This document shows, in pieces, positions 18,748 through 30,630 of a stretch of DNA of 64,000 nt. The position numbers were made by a program, and so were the translations under genes. Where the stretch lies: positions 62,001 to 126,000 of the forward strand of contig JAKVAZ010000017.1 in assembly GCA_022447225.1 (NCBI GenBank). Direction: 5' to 3'. This DNA is from Fuerstiella sp. Its GTDB lineage: Bacteria > Planctomycetota > Planctomycetia > Planctomycetales > Planctomycetaceae. Every line of letters begins with the position of its first letter. Within the stretch, counting starts at the first letter, position 1. Under the pieces are notes generated by a model, which saw only the letters and a program-made list of their open reading frames with translations, did no database searches and was not told where the DNA came from.

Positions 18748-19019
18748 GTCGTTGTATCCCAACATTGCGGCTGTTGCCGCAATCACACCATCGATTCGCG
18801 TGCAGCTAACGCTGCCACCACAGCAAACAGCCCTTTCCAGTCGACCTGAGGGACTGCAGGGCCAGCACATCGTCTCAACCCTCCGGCAATGGCTCCGAAG
18901 TCAGTGTAATCCAGGTCCGGTACAACGCAACCCGTTCAGTAAATCAGGACGATTATCAGGGTTAAAGAGAAAACCGCTGTTGCCGGAATCATCTTTAGCC
19001 GTTTTCAGGCGGCAACATT

Positions 19020-19418
19020 CTACAGACCGTGAGTTGCTTCGCTGCGGAGAGAATCAGCGCGTCGGACAACATCTTTTGATGAATCCCGTCTTCGTGGCTG
19101 CATACCGATTTGAACCTGACGGTGGTCCTGAATCTGTGTCCCTGCAAAGTTATCACTCAGGAATTCGAAAGGAAATCGTTGATACCAGGGTGCGTCGAAC
19201 CTGATGAGTCGGGTTTGAGTTTCGTACCCATCCTTGAGCAGTTGGATACGTCGTTCTCCGTACCATGTGTAGTCAAACGAAGTGGGTGTATATCCGATCA
19301 CTTTGCCGTCGACTTTTGCAAGGGCCCCCGGAGGATCGGAATGGATGGTCACTCGGCGATGAACGCACCCCGACAGCAGCATGAGCAACAGAACAGGAAG
19401 AAATAATCTTGGCAACAT
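19020..19418 (-). CDS. PEGA-domain lipoprotein
   Basis: The 132-residue protein starts with a lipoprotein signal peptide with lipobox LLSGC at about residues 14-18, so it is likely membrane-attached outside the cytoplasm. A PEGA domain follows (VTIHSDPPGALAKVDGKVIGYTP, residues about 23-45), a small beta fold common in bacterial cell-surface proteins. The C-terminal part is charged. No good ribosome site was seen. It is on the same strand as the downstream PP2C gene (272 nt) and divergent from the sulfatase. Its function is unknown. Confidence 0.75.
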   Translation of the reverse strand: MLPRLFLPVLLLMLLSGCVHRRVTIHSDPPGALAKVDGKVIGYTPTSFDYTWYGERRIQLLKDGYETQTRLIRFDAPWYQRFPFEFLSDNFAGTQIQDHRQVQIGMQPRRRDSSKDVVRRADSLRSEATHGL

Positions 19419-19541
19419 CGGAGGGGATCCGTGGCGACAGTATAAACATCGCGCAATACAGTTCCGGCATCATTGTGGCCTTCATTCTACCTTGGACATC
19501 CAAATCACGCCAAGGCCAGTATCATGCGCTATGTCGAACGC

Positions 19542-19575
19542 TTGACCCCGAATGAGGGTGATCTCATGATAGAAT
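19542..19575 (+). promoter_or_regulatory. Possible promoter of the sulfatase gene
   Basis: An extended -10 element (TG one base before TAGAAT at 19570-19575) lies about 38 nt before the sulfatase ATG. A TTGACC box at 19542-19547 is too far (22 nt) for an ordinary spacer, so the extended -10 would have to carry most of the recognition. Confidence 0.3.
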
Positions 19576-19612
19576 GCTCAGCGTTTTGACAGGTTTTTAG
19601 TTGGAATTTCAC

Positions 19613-21208
19613 ATGGCACTCTTTGATCGGCAATTCGTTCCAGTCCTTGTTTTCGCGGTATGTGTCTCATCAGCTCTGGCTGCCGATCGCCCAAATATCG
19701 TGTTTATCTTCACCGATGATCACGCTCCTCATGCCATTGGGGCCTACAACGGCTGGCTGAAAAAAGTGAATCCGACACCGAATATCGATCGACTGGCATC
19801 CCAGGGGATGCTGTTCCAAAACAGCTTCTGTACCAACAGTATCTGTGGTCCAAGTCGAGCCGTTATTCAGACCGGAAAGCACAGTCACCTCAATGGCTTT
19901 ATGCGGAACGGAAACAGGTTCGATGGTGACCAGCAAACATTTCCCAAACTGCTCAGAAAGGCCGGTTATCGAACAGCGATCACAGGGAAGTGGCATCTTG
20001 GAACTGATCCGCAGGGCTTCGACTACTGGAAGATCCTGCCGGGACAGGGAGCCTACTACAATCCGGTATTCCGCAGCCCGAGTGGCATAGAAACGATTGA
20101 GGGACACTGCACAGACATTGTTACCGACCTTGCACTGGCGTGGCTCGAAGAACAGGTGAACAGCGATCAGCCATTCATGCTGATGTGTCAGCACAAGGCC
20201 CCCCACAGGCCCTGGATGCCGGCACTGCGACACCTCAAGCTCTACGACGATATCGATATTCCGGAACCGGCGACGCTGTTCGACGACTATGAAGACAACG
20301 CCAGTCCCCTCCGGTATCACGAAATGGGGATCGACCGGCATCTGGATCTGATCTCAGACTGCTTCGGTCCGGAGCTTCAGAATCGGACACAAAACAACAA
20401 ATCGAAAGACCTGTCAGGAATCCAGACCCTCAGGAAAATGACGCTCGCGCAACGATCCAACTGGGATGCAGCATTCGACCCGAAAAATAATGAACTTCGG
20501 AAGCTGTCACTGTCCGGCAGGGAATTTGTTCGCTGGAAATACCATCGTTACATCCGCAATTACCTCAGATGTATCAAGGGAATTGATGAAAGCGTTGGAC
20601 GATTGATGAACTTCCTGTCCGCGAAGGGGCTGGATCAAAATACGATAGTTATTTACTCCTCTGATCAGGGATTCTTTCTGGGGGATCATGGTTTGTTCGA
20701 CAAGCGTTGGATGTATGAGGAGTCAATGAAAATGCCCATGATTGTCAAATGGCCGGGTGTGACGCAGCCAGGTGCTGTGAACACCGACCTGATTCAGAAT
20801 CTTGATTACGCAGAAACCTTTCTTGATATTGCCCAGGCCCCTGTCCCGGACGACATGCAGGGACGTTCTCTCGTTCCGCTGCTGAAGGGAACAACACCGA
20901 CTGACTGGCGCCAGTCAATTTATTATCACTACTATGAATACCCGAGTTATCACATGGTGGCCCGACATAACGGGCTTCGCACGGAAAAGTACAAACTGAT
21001 TCATTTTTATCAGTTTGACGAATGGGAGTTCTACGATCTGCGCGCAGATCCGGACGAGCTCAAAAACGAATACGCGAATCCTCGCTATGCCGACATCGTG
21101 ACTCGACTCAAGATGCGTCTTGTTGCGTTAAAAAAAGAATACCGGGACGATTCTGACACCAGTCCCCTAACACCGCAACAACGTAGAAAATTTCGGCCTG
21201 CAGGCTGA
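19613..21208 (+). CDS. Secreted arylsulfatase-type sulfatase
   Basis: The 531-residue protein has a signal peptide ending near AlaLeuAlaAla at residue 24, so it is exported. It belongs to the type I sulfatases. It has the metal-binding pair D35-D36 and the CGPSR motif at 78-82, whose Cys is converted to formylglycine by a maturase. It also has SSDQGFFLGDHG near residue 350, which contributes further metal ligands. Such enzymes remove sulfate from sulfated polysaccharides, and planctomycetes carry many. The ATG at 19613 is used because the upstream in-frame TTG has no support. It is alone on the plus strand inside a minus-strand ribosomal block. No maturase is seen in the window. Confidence 0.93.
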   Translation: MALFDRQFVPVLVFAVCVSSALAADRPNIVFIFTDDHAPHAIGAYNGWLKKVNPTPNIDRLASQGMLFQNSFCTNSICGPSRAVIQTGKHSHLNGFMRNGNRFDGDQQTFPKLLRKAGYRTAITGKWHLGTDPQGFDYWKILPGQGAYYNPVFRSPSGIETIEGHCTDIVTDLALAWLEEQVNSDQPFMLMCQHKAPHRPWMPALRHLKLYDDIDIPEPATLFDDYEDNASPLRYHEMGIDRHLDLISDCFGPELQNRTQNNKSKDLSGIQTLRKMTLAQRSNWDAAFDPKNNELRKLSLSGREFVRWKYHRYIRNYLRCIKGIDESVGRLMNFLSAKGLDQNTIVIYSSDQGFFLGDHGLFDKRWMYEESMKMPMIVKWPGVTQPGAVNTDLIQNLDYAETFLDIAQAPVPDDMQGRSLVPLLKGTTPTDWRQSIYYHYYEYPSYHMVARHNGLRTEKYKLIHFYQFDEWEFYDLRADPDELKNEYANPRYADIVTRLKMRLVALKKEYRDDSDTSPLTPQQRRKFRPAG

Positions 21209-21350
21209 GCGAATCATGTTCACTCGCGACACTCGAAGAGATCTGAAACCCAGCTTACTTCGACGTTAGCGGCCCACTTGACGTATCAAAAAATCGGACC
21301 TGAGGAAGTATTTGCGACGGGCACACCAAATACACAAAGGTATCGAAAAC

Positions 21351-21379
21351 CAGTGCCATCAACCTGGTGACCGGCACTG
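21351..21379 (-). terminator. Candidate terminator after rpsG
   Basis: A 7-bp inverted repeat (CAGTGCC and GGCACTG) with a 15-nt loop lies at the 3' end of rpsG and is followed, in the direction of transcription, by GTTTTCG. The T-run is short, so Rho-independent termination is only possible. It would separate rpsL-rpsG from the genes further along. Confidence 0.35.
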
Positions 21380-21380
21380 T

Positions 21381-21854
21381 TTACCAGGCGAAATGAGCGA
21401 ACGCTTTGTTTGCGTCTGCCATGCGGTGAATGTTTTCACGTTTCGTCATAGCCGCGCCCTCACGTCGGAAGGCGGCCATGAGTTCATCTGCCAGTGAACG
21501 ATGAACCGGCCGGCCTTTCTTACTGCGAACAGCCTCCAGCAGCCAGCGGATCGAAAGTGTCTGCTGTCGCCGAGGACTCACGGGAGTAGGAACCTGATAG
21601 GTCGCACCACCGACACGCTTGGAACGTACCTCAATCGCCGGCTTGACGTTGTCCACTGCGGTCATAAAGACTTCGAGCGGTTCCTCTTCCGGCATCTGTT
21701 TCTGGATATAATCGAGTGCGTCGTACACAACTCTTGTTGCGATACTCTTCTTGCCATCGTACATCAGACAGTTAACGAACTTGGACAACAGCACTGAATT
21801 GTAGCGGGTGTCCGGTTTTAACTGTTCAGCACTTGCAGTGAATTTCTGTACCAT
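21381..21854 (-). CDS. rpsG: 30S ribosomal protein S7
   Basis: S7 nucleates the small-subunit head and contacts E-site tRNA. The 157-residue protein starts [20 protein letters not shown], a planctomycete-like N-terminus, and has [20 protein letters not shown] and [15 protein letters not shown] blocks. The ATG at 21854 is preferred by family alignment, although the AGGTC before it is too close to be an ideal ribosome site. It follows rpsL by 119 nt. EF-G does not follow directly, unlike in the common str operon. Confidence 0.95.
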   Translation of the reverse strand: MVQKFTASAEQLKPDTRYNSVLLSKFVNCLMYDGKKSIATRVVYDALDYIQKQMPEEEPLEVFMTAVDNVKPAIEVRSKRVGGATYQVPTPVSPRRQQTLSIRWLLEAVRSKKGRPVHRSLADELMAAFRREGAAMTKRENIHRMADANKAFAHFAW

Positions 21855-21973
21855 GACCTGATCAATACGTTCAAAAAAGGCAACGGACTCCGACAGAACA
21901 ACAAACGGTAAGTATGCCAACGTTTAATTTAACAGTAAAAATATTCGCAACGCTGACCCTTTTCGTGTTTCGC

Positions 21974-22345
21974 TTATTTTGGACGCTTGTTTCCGTAGCG
22001 ACTGCGTGCCTGACGACGGTCACTCACACCCAGTGTGTCCAAAACACCACGAACAACTTTGTACCGCACCCCGGGAAGGTCACGAACACGACCACCACGG
22101 ATCATCACAATCGAGTGTTCCTGAAGATTGTGTCCTTCACCTGGAATGTAGGCCGTTAATTCCTTCCCGTTGGAAAGTCTCACTCGAGCGACTTTGCGCA
22201 AAGCTGAGTTTGGCTTTTTCGGAGTCACTGTCTTCACCTGCAGACAGACCCCCCGTTTCTGTGGGCAACCCTCCAGCAAAGGAGTCTTGCTGCGGGCACG
22301 CTGCTGTTTTCGCGGCTTTCGTACGAGTTGATTAATAGTCGGCAT
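21974..22345 (-). CDS. rpsL: 30S ribosomal protein S12
   Basis: S12 lies at the decoding centre and controls accuracy. The 123-residue protein has [14 protein letters not shown] at the start and the [12 protein letters not shown] loop (K43 in this numbering). At residue 88, the site of E. coli K87 counted without Met, it has Arg in [12 protein letters not shown], where Lys is usual. K-to-R changes there give streptomycin resistance in other bacteria. The ATG at 22345 gives the family start. It follows rpoC and precedes rpsG. Confidence 0.97.
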   Translation of the reverse strand: MPTINQLVRKPRKQQRARSKTPLLEGCPQKRGVCLQVKTVTPKKPNSALRKVARVRLSNGKELTAYIPGEGHNLQEHSIVMIRGGRVRDLPGVRYKVVRGVLDTLGVSDRRQARSRYGNKRPK

Positions 22346-22489
22346 TGCACACAGCTTTTGAAGATCGAGCCAAAAGCGACCAGTTGGCAAAAAAACGAAT
22401 CACGAAATCTACCCGTGGTTCTTCAGGGCGTCAACCGACCCTTACGGAATCCCGATGCGATTCCCGAGGCCAGGCAGATGGGCCGCATC

Positions 22490-25400
22490 TTACAGGTCAT
22501 CCGGAGTTAAATCTGCCAATGAAGGTGCTCGCGGACTGTCATCATCTTCGTGAGCCCTCCGAGCGGCTATTTCTGTATCGGTCAGCAGATTCTGACGGGC
22601 CGCCATCATCCTTGCTTTGGCTTCCTGCTGTTCACGAATGGCCTGATCATGAATTCGAACATGAGCCTCCTGATGCAGGTGGAAACCGGTCCCGGCCGGG
22701 ATCAGATGTCCGAGGATGACGTTTTCCTTCAACCCGACCAGATTATCGACCCGACCTGCCAGTGCTGCTTCGGTAAGAACCTTAGTCGTCTCCTGAAAAC
22801 TGGCCGCTGAAATGAAACTCTCGCTCTGAACGGAAGCCTTGGTAATACCCAGCAGCTGAGGACTCGCCTGTGCAGGCCGCAGCTTGGTGAATTTGGCCGG
22901 TTTGCTGACTTCGGCGTTCACTTCCTCGATTTCATTCAACTGGACCTTGTCGTCGATTTCATATTCTGTATCGCCCGGATCGGTCACACGGGCCATTGAA
23001 TTCAGTGATTCATTTACTCGTTTTAACTCAAACTTGTCAATCAGAATGCCGGGCAGCAGATCCGTGTCGCCTACATCATCAATACGAATTTTTCGAAGCA
23101 TCTGGGCGACGACAATTTCAATATGCTTATCATCGATTTCAACACGCTGAGCCCGGTAAACATTCTGAATCTCGTGCAGCAGATACTGTTGAACCTCTTC
23201 CGGCCCACTCACCCGCAGAATGTCGTGTGGTACTAAAGGACCACGGACCAGCGCGTCACCCGCTGTCACAATGTCGCCCTGGTGCACCAGCAGTTGTTTG
23301 CCGTGTGGAATGGAATGTTCAATTTCAGTTCCGTCCTGACCTCGAACCACGACAACTCGTTTGCCTCGTTTCTTTTCGGCCAGCAGTTCGATCTCACCGT
23401 CGATTTCAGCTACGACAGCCGGATCTTTCGGACTGCGGGCCTCGAAGAGTTCTGTGACGCGCGGCAAACCGCCGGTGATGTCCTGCGTTCCCGCTGATTC
23501 CCGGGGAGTCCGTGCGACTGCAGCACCGGCCGTTACCTTGTCACCGTCGATGACTTCAATCGATGCACCTTCGGGCAGGTAATAGAAGTCCAGAATTTTT
23601 CCGGCACCATCTTCCAAGATCACCTGAGGATGCAGGCCGCCGCGATGTTCGGTGATCGTTCGACGGAGATTTCCTGATGCGTCTTTTTCGGAACGGACGG
23701 TCTGTCCCTCGACACAGTCATCCAGTCGCACCTTGCCGCCAACCTGAGCAATGATGGGGATTGAGTGTGGATCCCAGTTGCAGAGAACTGCTCCTTTTTT
23801 GACTTCCTGGTTTTCGATGACCTGCAACACTGCTCCGTTCGGTACGGTTTGTTTCTCAACTTCACGTCCTTTGGCATCGACAATGGTAATCTCACCATTA
23901 CGACCCAGTACCACCTGTTTCCCGTCAGCATTGGTTACGCAGCGAATGCGGGCAAATCGAATTTGACCACCACGTTTGGCCAGTAATTCGTTCTGTTCCA
24001 TCTCGGTTTCTGCCACGCCACCGATGTGAAATGTTCGCATGGTGAGCTGAGTTCCTGGTTCGCCGATACTTTGAGCCGCTATGATGCCCACAGCCAGACC
24101 ACGTTCCACCAGATCCCCGGTTGAGAGGTCCATGCCGTAACACAGCTGACACATTCCCAGGGGAGAATCGCAGGTCATAGGACTGCGTACCTGAATTCGT
24201 TCCAGCCCCATCGCTTCGATTTTGCGAGCTTTTTCAACGGTGATCAGTTCACCTTCGCGAACAATGATTTCATCCGTAATCGCATTGACGATGTTAGTTC
24301 GGCTCACACGACCGCGGATTGCATCGGCCAAGCCAACTTCAACTTTTTCACCGCGATAGACAACACCGCGGGTGAGTCCTTTGGTCGTGCCGCAGTCATG
24401 CATTGTGACGACCATGTTCTGACAGATATCCGCCAGTTTACGCGTCAGATATCCACTGTCTGCTGTCTTCAGAGCGGTGTCTGCGAGTCCCTTTCTTGCT
24501 CCGTGTGTTGAGCTAAAGTATTCGAGAACGGAGAGCCCTTCACGGAAGTTTGACTTGATGGGGGTTTCGATGATTTCGCCACTTGGTTTTGCCATCAAAC
24601 CTCGCATCCCTGCGAGCTGCTGGATCTGGCCCACGCCGCCTCGAGCACCAGAGTGTGCCATCAGATAGATTGGGTTCACGTACCGGCCTTCGTCACGAAC
24701 GTCATGTTCGAGTTGTTCCATCATGCCTTTGGTTATTTCCTCACGAGCGTGCGTCCAGATGTCCAGTACTTTGTTGTAACGCTCCTGATCGGTGATCCGT
24801 CCCCGTTGAAAGTTTTTCATTAATGTCAAAACTTTCTTTTCTGAATCACCAATTACTTTCTCTTTGTTTGGGGCGGTCTTCAGATCGCTGGCTCCGAATG
24901 ACAGCCCGCTGCTGGTTGAAGCCTGAAAACCGCAGTTTTTCATGCGATCCAGTAATTCAATGGTTTCTGAACGTCCCAGTTCCAGATAGCAGTCCGATAT
25001 GACCGTTGCCAAATCCTTGCTGCGCATCGTCATGTTGTAGTAAGACATTCGACTCGGCAGAATGTCATTCATCATGACTCGACCTGGAGACGTCTCAACC
25101 AGTCCTCCGGCCTGATAATCTTTTGCTCCGTCTCCCTTCAATCGTTTGTCTCGGGGCATCCGCATTTTTATGGTTGCATGTCGCGAAACTTTTCCGAGCT
25201 CAAATGCCATAAAAACGTCGTCGGTTGAGGCAAAAACCATTCCTTCACCGCGCTGCCCCGATCGCATGAGCGTCAGATAGTAGCATCCCATCACAATGTC
25301 CTGTGATGCACTGATAATCGGAGCGCCGTTTGCCGGACTGAAGATGTTGTGAGTCGACATCATCAGTGACGTGGCTTCGACCTGAGCTTCGATCGAAAGT

Positions 25401-26806
25401 GGCAGATGGACAGCCATCTGGTCGCCGTCGAAATCAGCATTGAATCCTTTGCAGACCAGTGGATGCAATTTGATCGCGTTTCCTTCCACCAGAATCGGCT
25501 CAAATGCCTGAATTCCGATACGGTGGAGCGTGGGGGCCCGGTTCAGCATTACCGGATGATTGCGAATCACTTCATCCAGGATATCCCAGACATCTTCATC
25601 TCGCCGTTCCAGCATTCGCTTGGCACTTTTGATAGTGTCCGCATGGCCAAGTTCCTTCAGGCGACGAATTACGAACGGCTGAAACAATTCGAGAGCGATC
25701 TTCTTCGGCAGACCGCACTGGTGCAGGGATAGCTCGGGGCCGACGACGATCACGCTGCGTGCAGAATAGTCGACGCGTTTTCCGAGCAGGTTTTCACGGA
25801 AACGTCCCTGCTTGCCTTTGATCATGTCCGTCAGAGACTTGAGTGGCCGATTAGAGGATCCCAGGACCGGTCGTTTGCAGCGATTGTTGTCAAAGAGAGC
25901 ATCTACGGACTGCTGGAGCATTCGCTTTTCGTTGCGAACAATAACGTCAGGAGCATTAAGATCCACCAGTTTCTTCAAACGGTTATTGCGGTTGATGATT
26001 CGTCGATATAAATCGTTTAGGTCACTGGTCGCAAAATTACCCGAATCCAGCAGCACGAGCGGGCGCAGATCCGGAGGTATCACAGGAATTACGTCCAGCA
26101 CCATCCATTCCGCCCGATTATCGCTGTCACGCAGTGACTCGATGACTTTCAGACGCTTAATCAGATCTTTTGTTGTCGACTGACTCTTTGTTTTAGCCAG
26201 ATCACCGCGTAATTTTTCTGACATTTCTACTAGACGCATTTGCATTAAAAGCTTTTTGATAGCCTCTGCACCCATGCCAACTTCAAACGCGTCTTCACCA
26301 TAATCGCGACGGGCTGAGCGGGCCTCGTCTTCCGTCATCATCTGGCACAATTCCAGCGGCGTTTCGCCAGGATCAGTCACAACGAAGTCCTGGAAGTAGA
26401 TGACTTTTTCCAAGGACGTTGTCTTCATGTTAAGCAAGGCGCCCAGTCGACTCGGCATCGATTTGAAGAACCAAATATGCACGACCGGCGCAGCCAGCTC
26501 AATGTGTCCCATCCTTTTGCGACGGACTCGACTGTGTGTTACTTTCACACCACAGCGGTCGCAAATCATGCCTTTGTATTTCATTCCGCGGTATTTACCG
26601 CACGCGCATTCCCAATCCTTTTCCGGGCCAAAAATTCGTTCGCAAAAGAGTCCGTCTCGTTCCGGGCGATACGTTCGATAGTTGATTGTTTCCGGTTTTT
26701 TTACTTCGCCGAAGGACCAGCTGCGAATGTCGTGCGGGCTGGCAAGACCAATCTTTACAGAGGCAAAATCATTAACTCGATCAAACGTGGTTTCAGTGAC
26801 ACTCAC
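22490..26806 (-). CDS. rpoC: DNA-directed RNA polymerase subunit beta'
   Basis: The 1438-residue beta' subunit holds the active site NADFDGD at residues 456-462, whose three Asp bind catalytic Mg. An N-terminal zinc site uses C67, C69, C82 and C85, and a second zinc site lies in the [14 protein letters not shown] region near residue 890. The start is GTG at 26806 with AAGGAG 8 nt upstream. It follows rpoB by 101 nt as in most bacteria. The C-terminal end is acidic and shows no obvious extra domain. Confidence 0.98.
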   Translation of the reverse strand: MSVTETTFDRVNDFASVKIGLASPHDIRSWSFGEVKKPETINYRTYRPERDGLFCERIFGPEKDWECACGKYRGMKYKGMICDRCGVKVTHSRVRRKRMGHIELAAPVVHIWFFKSMPSRLGALLNMKTTSLEKVIYFQDFVVTDPGETPLELCQMMTEDEARSARRDYGEDAFEVGMGAEAIKKLLMQMRLVEMSEKLRGDLAKTKSQSTTKDLIKRLKVIESLRDSDNRAEWMVLDVIPVIPPDLRPLVLLDSGNFATSDLNDLYRRIINRNNRLKKLVDLNAPDVIVRNEKRMLQQSVDALFDNNRCKRPVLGSSNRPLKSLTDMIKGKQGRFRENLLGKRVDYSARSVIVVGPELSLHQCGLPKKIALELFQPFVIRRLKELGHADTIKSAKRMLERRDEDVWDILDEVIRNHPVMLNRAPTLHRIGIQAFEPILVEGNAIKLHPLVCKGFNADFDGDQMAVHLPLSIEAQVEATSLMMSTHNIFSPANGAPIISASQDIVMGCYYLTLMRSGQRGEGMVFASTDDVFMAFELGKVSRHATIKMRMPRDKRLKGDGAKDYQAGGLVETSPGRVMMNDILPSRMSYYNMTMRSKDLATVISDCYLELGRSETIELLDRMKNCGFQASTSSGLSFGASDLKTAPNKEKVIGDSEKKVLTLMKNFQRGRITDQERYNKVLDIWTHAREEITKGMMEQLEHDVRDEGRYVNPIYLMAHSGARGGVGQIQQLAGMRGLMAKPSGEIIETPIKSNFREGLSVLEYFSSTHGARKGLADTALKTADSGYLTRKLADICQNMVVTMHDCGTTKGLTRGVVYRGEKVEVGLADAIRGRVSRTNIVNAITDEIIVREGELITVEKARKIEAMGLERIQVRSPMTCDSPLGMCQLCYGMDLSTGDLVERGLAVGIIAAQSIGEPGTQLTMRTFHIGGVAETEMEQNELLAKRGGQIRFARIRCVTNADGKQVVLGRNGEITIVDAKGREVEKQTVPNGAVLQVIENQEVKKGAVLCNWDPHSIPIIAQVGGKVRLDDCVEGQTVRSEKDASGNLRRTITEHRGGLHPQVILEDGAGKILDFYYLPEGASIEVIDGDKVTAGAAVARTPRESAGTQDITGGLPRVTELFEARSPKDPAVVAEIDGEIELLAEKKRGKRVVVVRGQDGTEIEHSIPHGKQLLVHQGDIVTAGDALVRGPLVPHDILRVSGPEEVQQYLLHEIQNVYRAQRVEIDDKHIEIVVAQMLRKIRIDDVGDTDLLPGILIDKFELKRVNESLNSMARVTDPGDTEYEIDDKVQLNEIEEVNAEVSKPAKFTKLRPAQASPQLLGITKASVQSESFISAASFQETTKVLTEAALAGRVDNLVGLKENVILGHLIPAGTGFHLHQEAHVRIHDQAIREQQEAKARMMAARQNLLTDTEIAARRAHEDDDSPRAPSLADLTPDDL

Positions 26807-26907
26807 GTTGAGAACTCCTTAACAGCCTGTGGTATTTCAGGGAGTACTTCTTCATTGACCGTCGTGGAACGGGTCGACGGACTGGAAGACGGAAAAGACG
26901 AATAGCA

Positions 26908-29900
26908 CTAATGCCCAGCTTTCTCCAGCTGCATATTCAGGCACAGTCCGCGAATTTCATTGTTGAGTACATCGAAACTTGCAGGGGTACCGGCTTCCAG
27001 TGTGTTTTCACCTTTGACCATTGATTCATAAATCTTTGTGCGGCCTTCCACATCGTCACTCTTAACAGTCAACAGTTCCTGAAGAATGTAAGCAGCGCCG
27101 TAGGCCTCCAATGCCCAGACTTCCATTTCACCGAACCGCTGTCCGCCGAATCGGGCTTTTCCACCAAGTGGCTGCTGAGTGATCAATGAGTAGGGGCCTG
27201 TGGCACGGGCATGAACTTTATCATCCACCAGGTGATGCAGTTTCAGCATGTAGATCTGGCCAACCGTGGTTTTTTGTTCCATCGGTATACCCGTCCGTCC
27301 GTCGAACAAACGAGCTTTTCCGTCCTCCGGTAAACCTGCTTCGACCAGTGCTTCACGAACTTCTTCTTCCGTCGCACCGTCAAACACCGGGCAGACGGCC
27401 CGATAACCAACCTTGCCGGCTGCCCATCCCAGATGGGTTTCCAGAATTTGACCGACATTCATTCGACTCGGAACGCCCAGCGGATTGAGAATGATGTCGA
27501 CCGGAGTTCCGTCTTCGAGGAATGGCATGTCCTCAATCGGCAACACCTTCGAGATGACTCCTTTGTTTCCGTGCCGGCCGGCCATTTTGTCGCCAACTGA
27601 GATTTGCCGACGTGACGCGACATAAACCTTAACCATTTGCAGCACTCCACTGGGCAATTCATCACCCCGTTTCATACTGTTAACTCGGTGATCTTCGGTA
27701 TCGATTACGTCTTCTACCGCGGGCCAGTGGTCCCTGATCAGCCGGCGTGCAGCTGTTTTTTTGTCTGCACTGCGGATCTCCAGACTGTCGAAATGATTCG
27801 GGAAGTCCCGCGCAAACTGTGCGACGGCACCGACATCTTCAAGTGTGCCCATATCCCGTCCGTCAGCATCGGTCAGGGCTCTGCCAAGGACCGATTTAAG
27901 TTCTTTTGCAAACTCCTGATATTTTTCTGCTATTCGACCGGCGGCATCGGTTTCGACCTGTTTGAGATCGTCTTCAAATCGCTTTCGTTCGATATCAGAC
28001 AGACTCATCCGACGGGAAAATCGTTCCGTGTGAATTACGATTCCACCGACCCCGCTGGGAACTTCCAGCGACTCATTCTTCACATCTTCACCGGCACGGC
28101 CGAAGATTGCATGCAGCAGCTTTTCTTCAGGTGTGAGTTCGGATTTGGCCTTCGGGGAAACTTTGCCGACAAGAATGTCTCCCGGCAAAACTCGGGTTCC
28201 GACATGCACAATTCCGTCATCGTTCAAATGGCGCAGAGCCTTCTCGCTTACATTTGGAATGTCACGAGTGAATTCTTCCCGCCCCAGTTTGGTCTCACGG
28301 ATTTCCACATCGAATTCATCGACATGAATTGACGTATAAACGTCTTCCTTCACCAGACGTTCGGACAAAATAATAGCATCTTCAAAGTTGAATCCTTCCC
28401 ACGACATAAACGCGACAAGAACATTTCGGCCCAGCGCAAGAGACCCGTTCCTGGTGGCCGCACTGTCGCATAAAAGCTGGCCTGCTTTCACCCTGTCGCC
28501 CACAGCTACGATTGGTTTTTGATTCAGACATGTTCGTTCGTTCAATCGAGTAAATTTACGCAGGGGATAACTACGATCGCCGACGTCGACTCGGTTGGCG
28601 TCCACATACGAGACAGTTCCGCTCTTGTCAGCTCGTACCAGCATTCCTGAGTGCTGGGCCACGTGATCTTCCATTCCGGTTCCCACGACCGGTCGCTCTG
28701 TTATCAGCAACGGGACTGCCTGCCGCTGCATGTTTGACCCCATCAATGCCCGGTTGGCATCGTCGTGCTCGAGAAAAGGAATCAGTCCGGCCGACACACC
28801 AACCATCTGACAGGGGGCCACATCGATGTACTGAACCATGTCTTTGGAAACCCAGACCACGTCACTGCGGAAACGAGCCAGAACCAGGTCATCGACAAGT
28901 TTGCCGTTCTCAACTGGTGTATCTGCCGGAGCTACATACACTGATGATTCCTCATCCGCACGTAACCACACGACTTCGTCCGTGATCTTCCCTTTTTTGA
29001 TCACTCGATAAGGGGAAATCAGAAATCCATAAGGGTCCACCTTGGAGAAGATGCCGAGACTGGAAATCAGTCCAATGTTCGTGCCTTCCGGTGTTTCGAT
29101 CGGACATATACGACCATAGTGAGAAATATGAACATCGCGAACTTCAAAGCCTGCTCGCTTTCGATTCAGACCGCCCGGTCCCAAAGCACTCAAGCGACGT
29201 TCGTGGGTCAACATGGACAAAGGATTGGTCTGGTCCACGACCTGCGAAAGCTCACTGCGACCATAGAAGAAATCGATGGCTGCTGACACACTCTTGGGAT
29301 TGATCAGAGTGCGAGGAGTCATGCCGTCGACTTCCTTCATGCTCATTCGTTCCTGAACCGTCCGTCGGAGCTTGAGGAACCCCTTGCGAATTTCATCGGT
29401 CCCGAGTTCATCGATGGTCCTCAGTCGCCGATTCCCCAAATTGTCAATGTCGTCGATTGATGCCGTATCGTCCTTCCTTCGAAGTCGAGTGATGTAACGA
29501 ATGGCATTGACGAAATCATCCGGTCGCAAGGTCATTTCATCGTCAGATACTTCCTGATCGAATTTCCGATTGATTCGAAAACGCCCAACACGTCCCAGAC
29601 GGTACCGGTTGACATCAAAGAATTTTTCACGGAACAGGTCAGAGGCCTTGTCCAGGTTGGGGGGGTTTCCTGGTCGCAGACGCTGGTAAATCCGAAGAAG
29701 TGCCTCTTCGTGCGAAGCTGTGCTGTCTTCGTTGAGTGTATTGATGATCAGCAGATCCGTGACGTCCTTCAACAATTCGATTGAAGTCAGACCCGAACCC
29801 AGTAACTCTTCGACCATTCCTTCTGTGATCTGGCCACCGGCATCACAGAAAATTTCCCCGGCCCGATCATGTCCTTCCGGAAAAACAACATCATCTGCAC

Positions 29901-30630
29901 AGTATCGTCCCTGAATTTTCTCCGGTGTCAGACGTGACGACACCTTCTGCTGTTCTGACTCGTAAAATAGTTTCAGCAGCGCAGAGTCCGTTGAATATGC
30001 CGGATCCATTGCACGTAACAGTGTGAGCGCTGAAAACTTACCGCTCTGATCAATCCTGACTGCTACAGCTTCCTTCTTGGTAACAATAAGTTCGATCCAG
30101 CTGCCACGTTCCGGAATAATCCGGCAGGAGTGTGTTTTTCGATCGCTGCTGGCAGTTTCTTCCGCCAGTACAAAATCGACGCCAGGTGAACGATGAAGCT
30201 GGCTGACGACTACACGTTCGGCACCATTTACAATGAATTCTCCGCCTCCGATCATGACGGGAATGTCGCCGAGATACACTTCCTCCTCAACGGGTTGTTC
30301 TTTAACCAGACGCAGCCAGACACGAAATGGTCGCCCGTATGTTAGTCGCAACTGCCGACACTCTGCAGGTGTGTAACGGGGCTTTCCGAGTTCGTAACGA
30401 ACGTATTCCAGGCGGAACTGACCATCGTAGCTTTCAATCGGGAAGACCTCCCGCAGGATCCCTTCCAGGCCTTGGTCCCGACGATCGCGCGCAGAACGTC
30501 CGAGCTGTAGAAAACGACCGTAGGATTCCGTCTGAATCCGAGTCAGATCTGTAATTTCGTAGTCCGCCGTGATTTTCCCAAAATCTCGGACCGTATCTCT
30601 GTCGATCGTACGAACTTCAGGAACGGGCAT
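26908..30630 (-). CDS. rpoB: DNA-directed RNA polymerase subunit beta
   Basis: The 1240-residue beta subunit forms most of the catalytic pincer with beta'. The rifampicin pocket (E. coli 507-533) maps to about residues 457-483. Its key contacts Q463, D466, H476 and S481 (E. coli Q513, D516, H526, S531) are kept, while neighbouring positions differ. The C-terminal block [25 protein letters not shown] is present. It is preceded by a 565-nt gap after rplL that holds a terminator-like hairpin. Confidence 0.98.
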   Translation of the reverse strand: MPVPEVRTIDRDTVRDFGKITADYEITDLTRIQTESYGRFLQLGRSARDRRDQGLEGILREVFPIESYDGQFRLEYVRYELGKPRYTPAECRQLRLTYGRPFRVWLRLVKEQPVEEEVYLGDIPVMIGGGEFIVNGAERVVVSQLHRSPGVDFVLAEETASSDRKTHSCRIIPERGSWIELIVTKKEAVAVRIDQSGKFSALTLLRAMDPAYSTDSALLKLFYESEQQKVSSRLTPEKIQGRYCADDVVFPEGHDRAGEIFCDAGGQITEGMVEELLGSGLTSIELLKDVTDLLIINTLNEDSTASHEEALLRIYQRLRPGNPPNLDKASDLFREKFFDVNRYRLGRVGRFRINRKFDQEVSDDEMTLRPDDFVNAIRYITRLRRKDDTASIDDIDNLGNRRLRTIDELGTDEIRKGFLKLRRTVQERMSMKEVDGMTPRTLINPKSVSAAIDFFYGRSELSQVVDQTNPLSMLTHERRLSALGPGGLNRKRAGFEVRDVHISHYGRICPIETPEGTNIGLISSLGIFSKVDPYGFLISPYRVIKKGKITDEVVWLRADEESSVYVAPADTPVENGKLVDDLVLARFRSDVVWVSKDMVQYIDVAPCQMVGVSAGLIPFLEHDDANRALMGSNMQRQAVPLLITERPVVGTGMEDHVAQHSGMLVRADKSGTVSYVDANRVDVGDRSYPLRKFTRLNERTCLNQKPIVAVGDRVKAGQLLCDSAATRNGSLALGRNVLVAFMSWEGFNFEDAIILSERLVKEDVYTSIHVDEFDVEIRETKLGREEFTRDIPNVSEKALRHLNDDGIVHVGTRVLPGDILVGKVSPKAKSELTPEEKLLHAIFGRAGEDVKNESLEVPSGVGGIVIHTERFSRRMSLSDIERKRFEDDLKQVETDAAGRIAEKYQEFAKELKSVLGRALTDADGRDMGTLEDVGAVAQFARDFPNHFDSLEIRSADKKTAARRLIRDHWPAVEDVIDTEDHRVNSMKRGDELPSGVLQMVKVYVASRRQISVGDKMAGRHGNKGVISKVLPIEDMPFLEDGTPVDIILNPLGVPSRMNVGQILETHLGWAAGKVGYRAVCPVFDGATEEEVREALVEAGLPEDGKARLFDGRTGIPMEQKTTVGQIYMLKLHHLVDDKVHARATGPYSLITQQPLGGKARFGGQRFGEMEVWALEAYGAAYILQELLTVKSDDVEGRTKIYESMVKGENTLEAGTPASFDVLNNEIRGLCLNMQLEKAGH

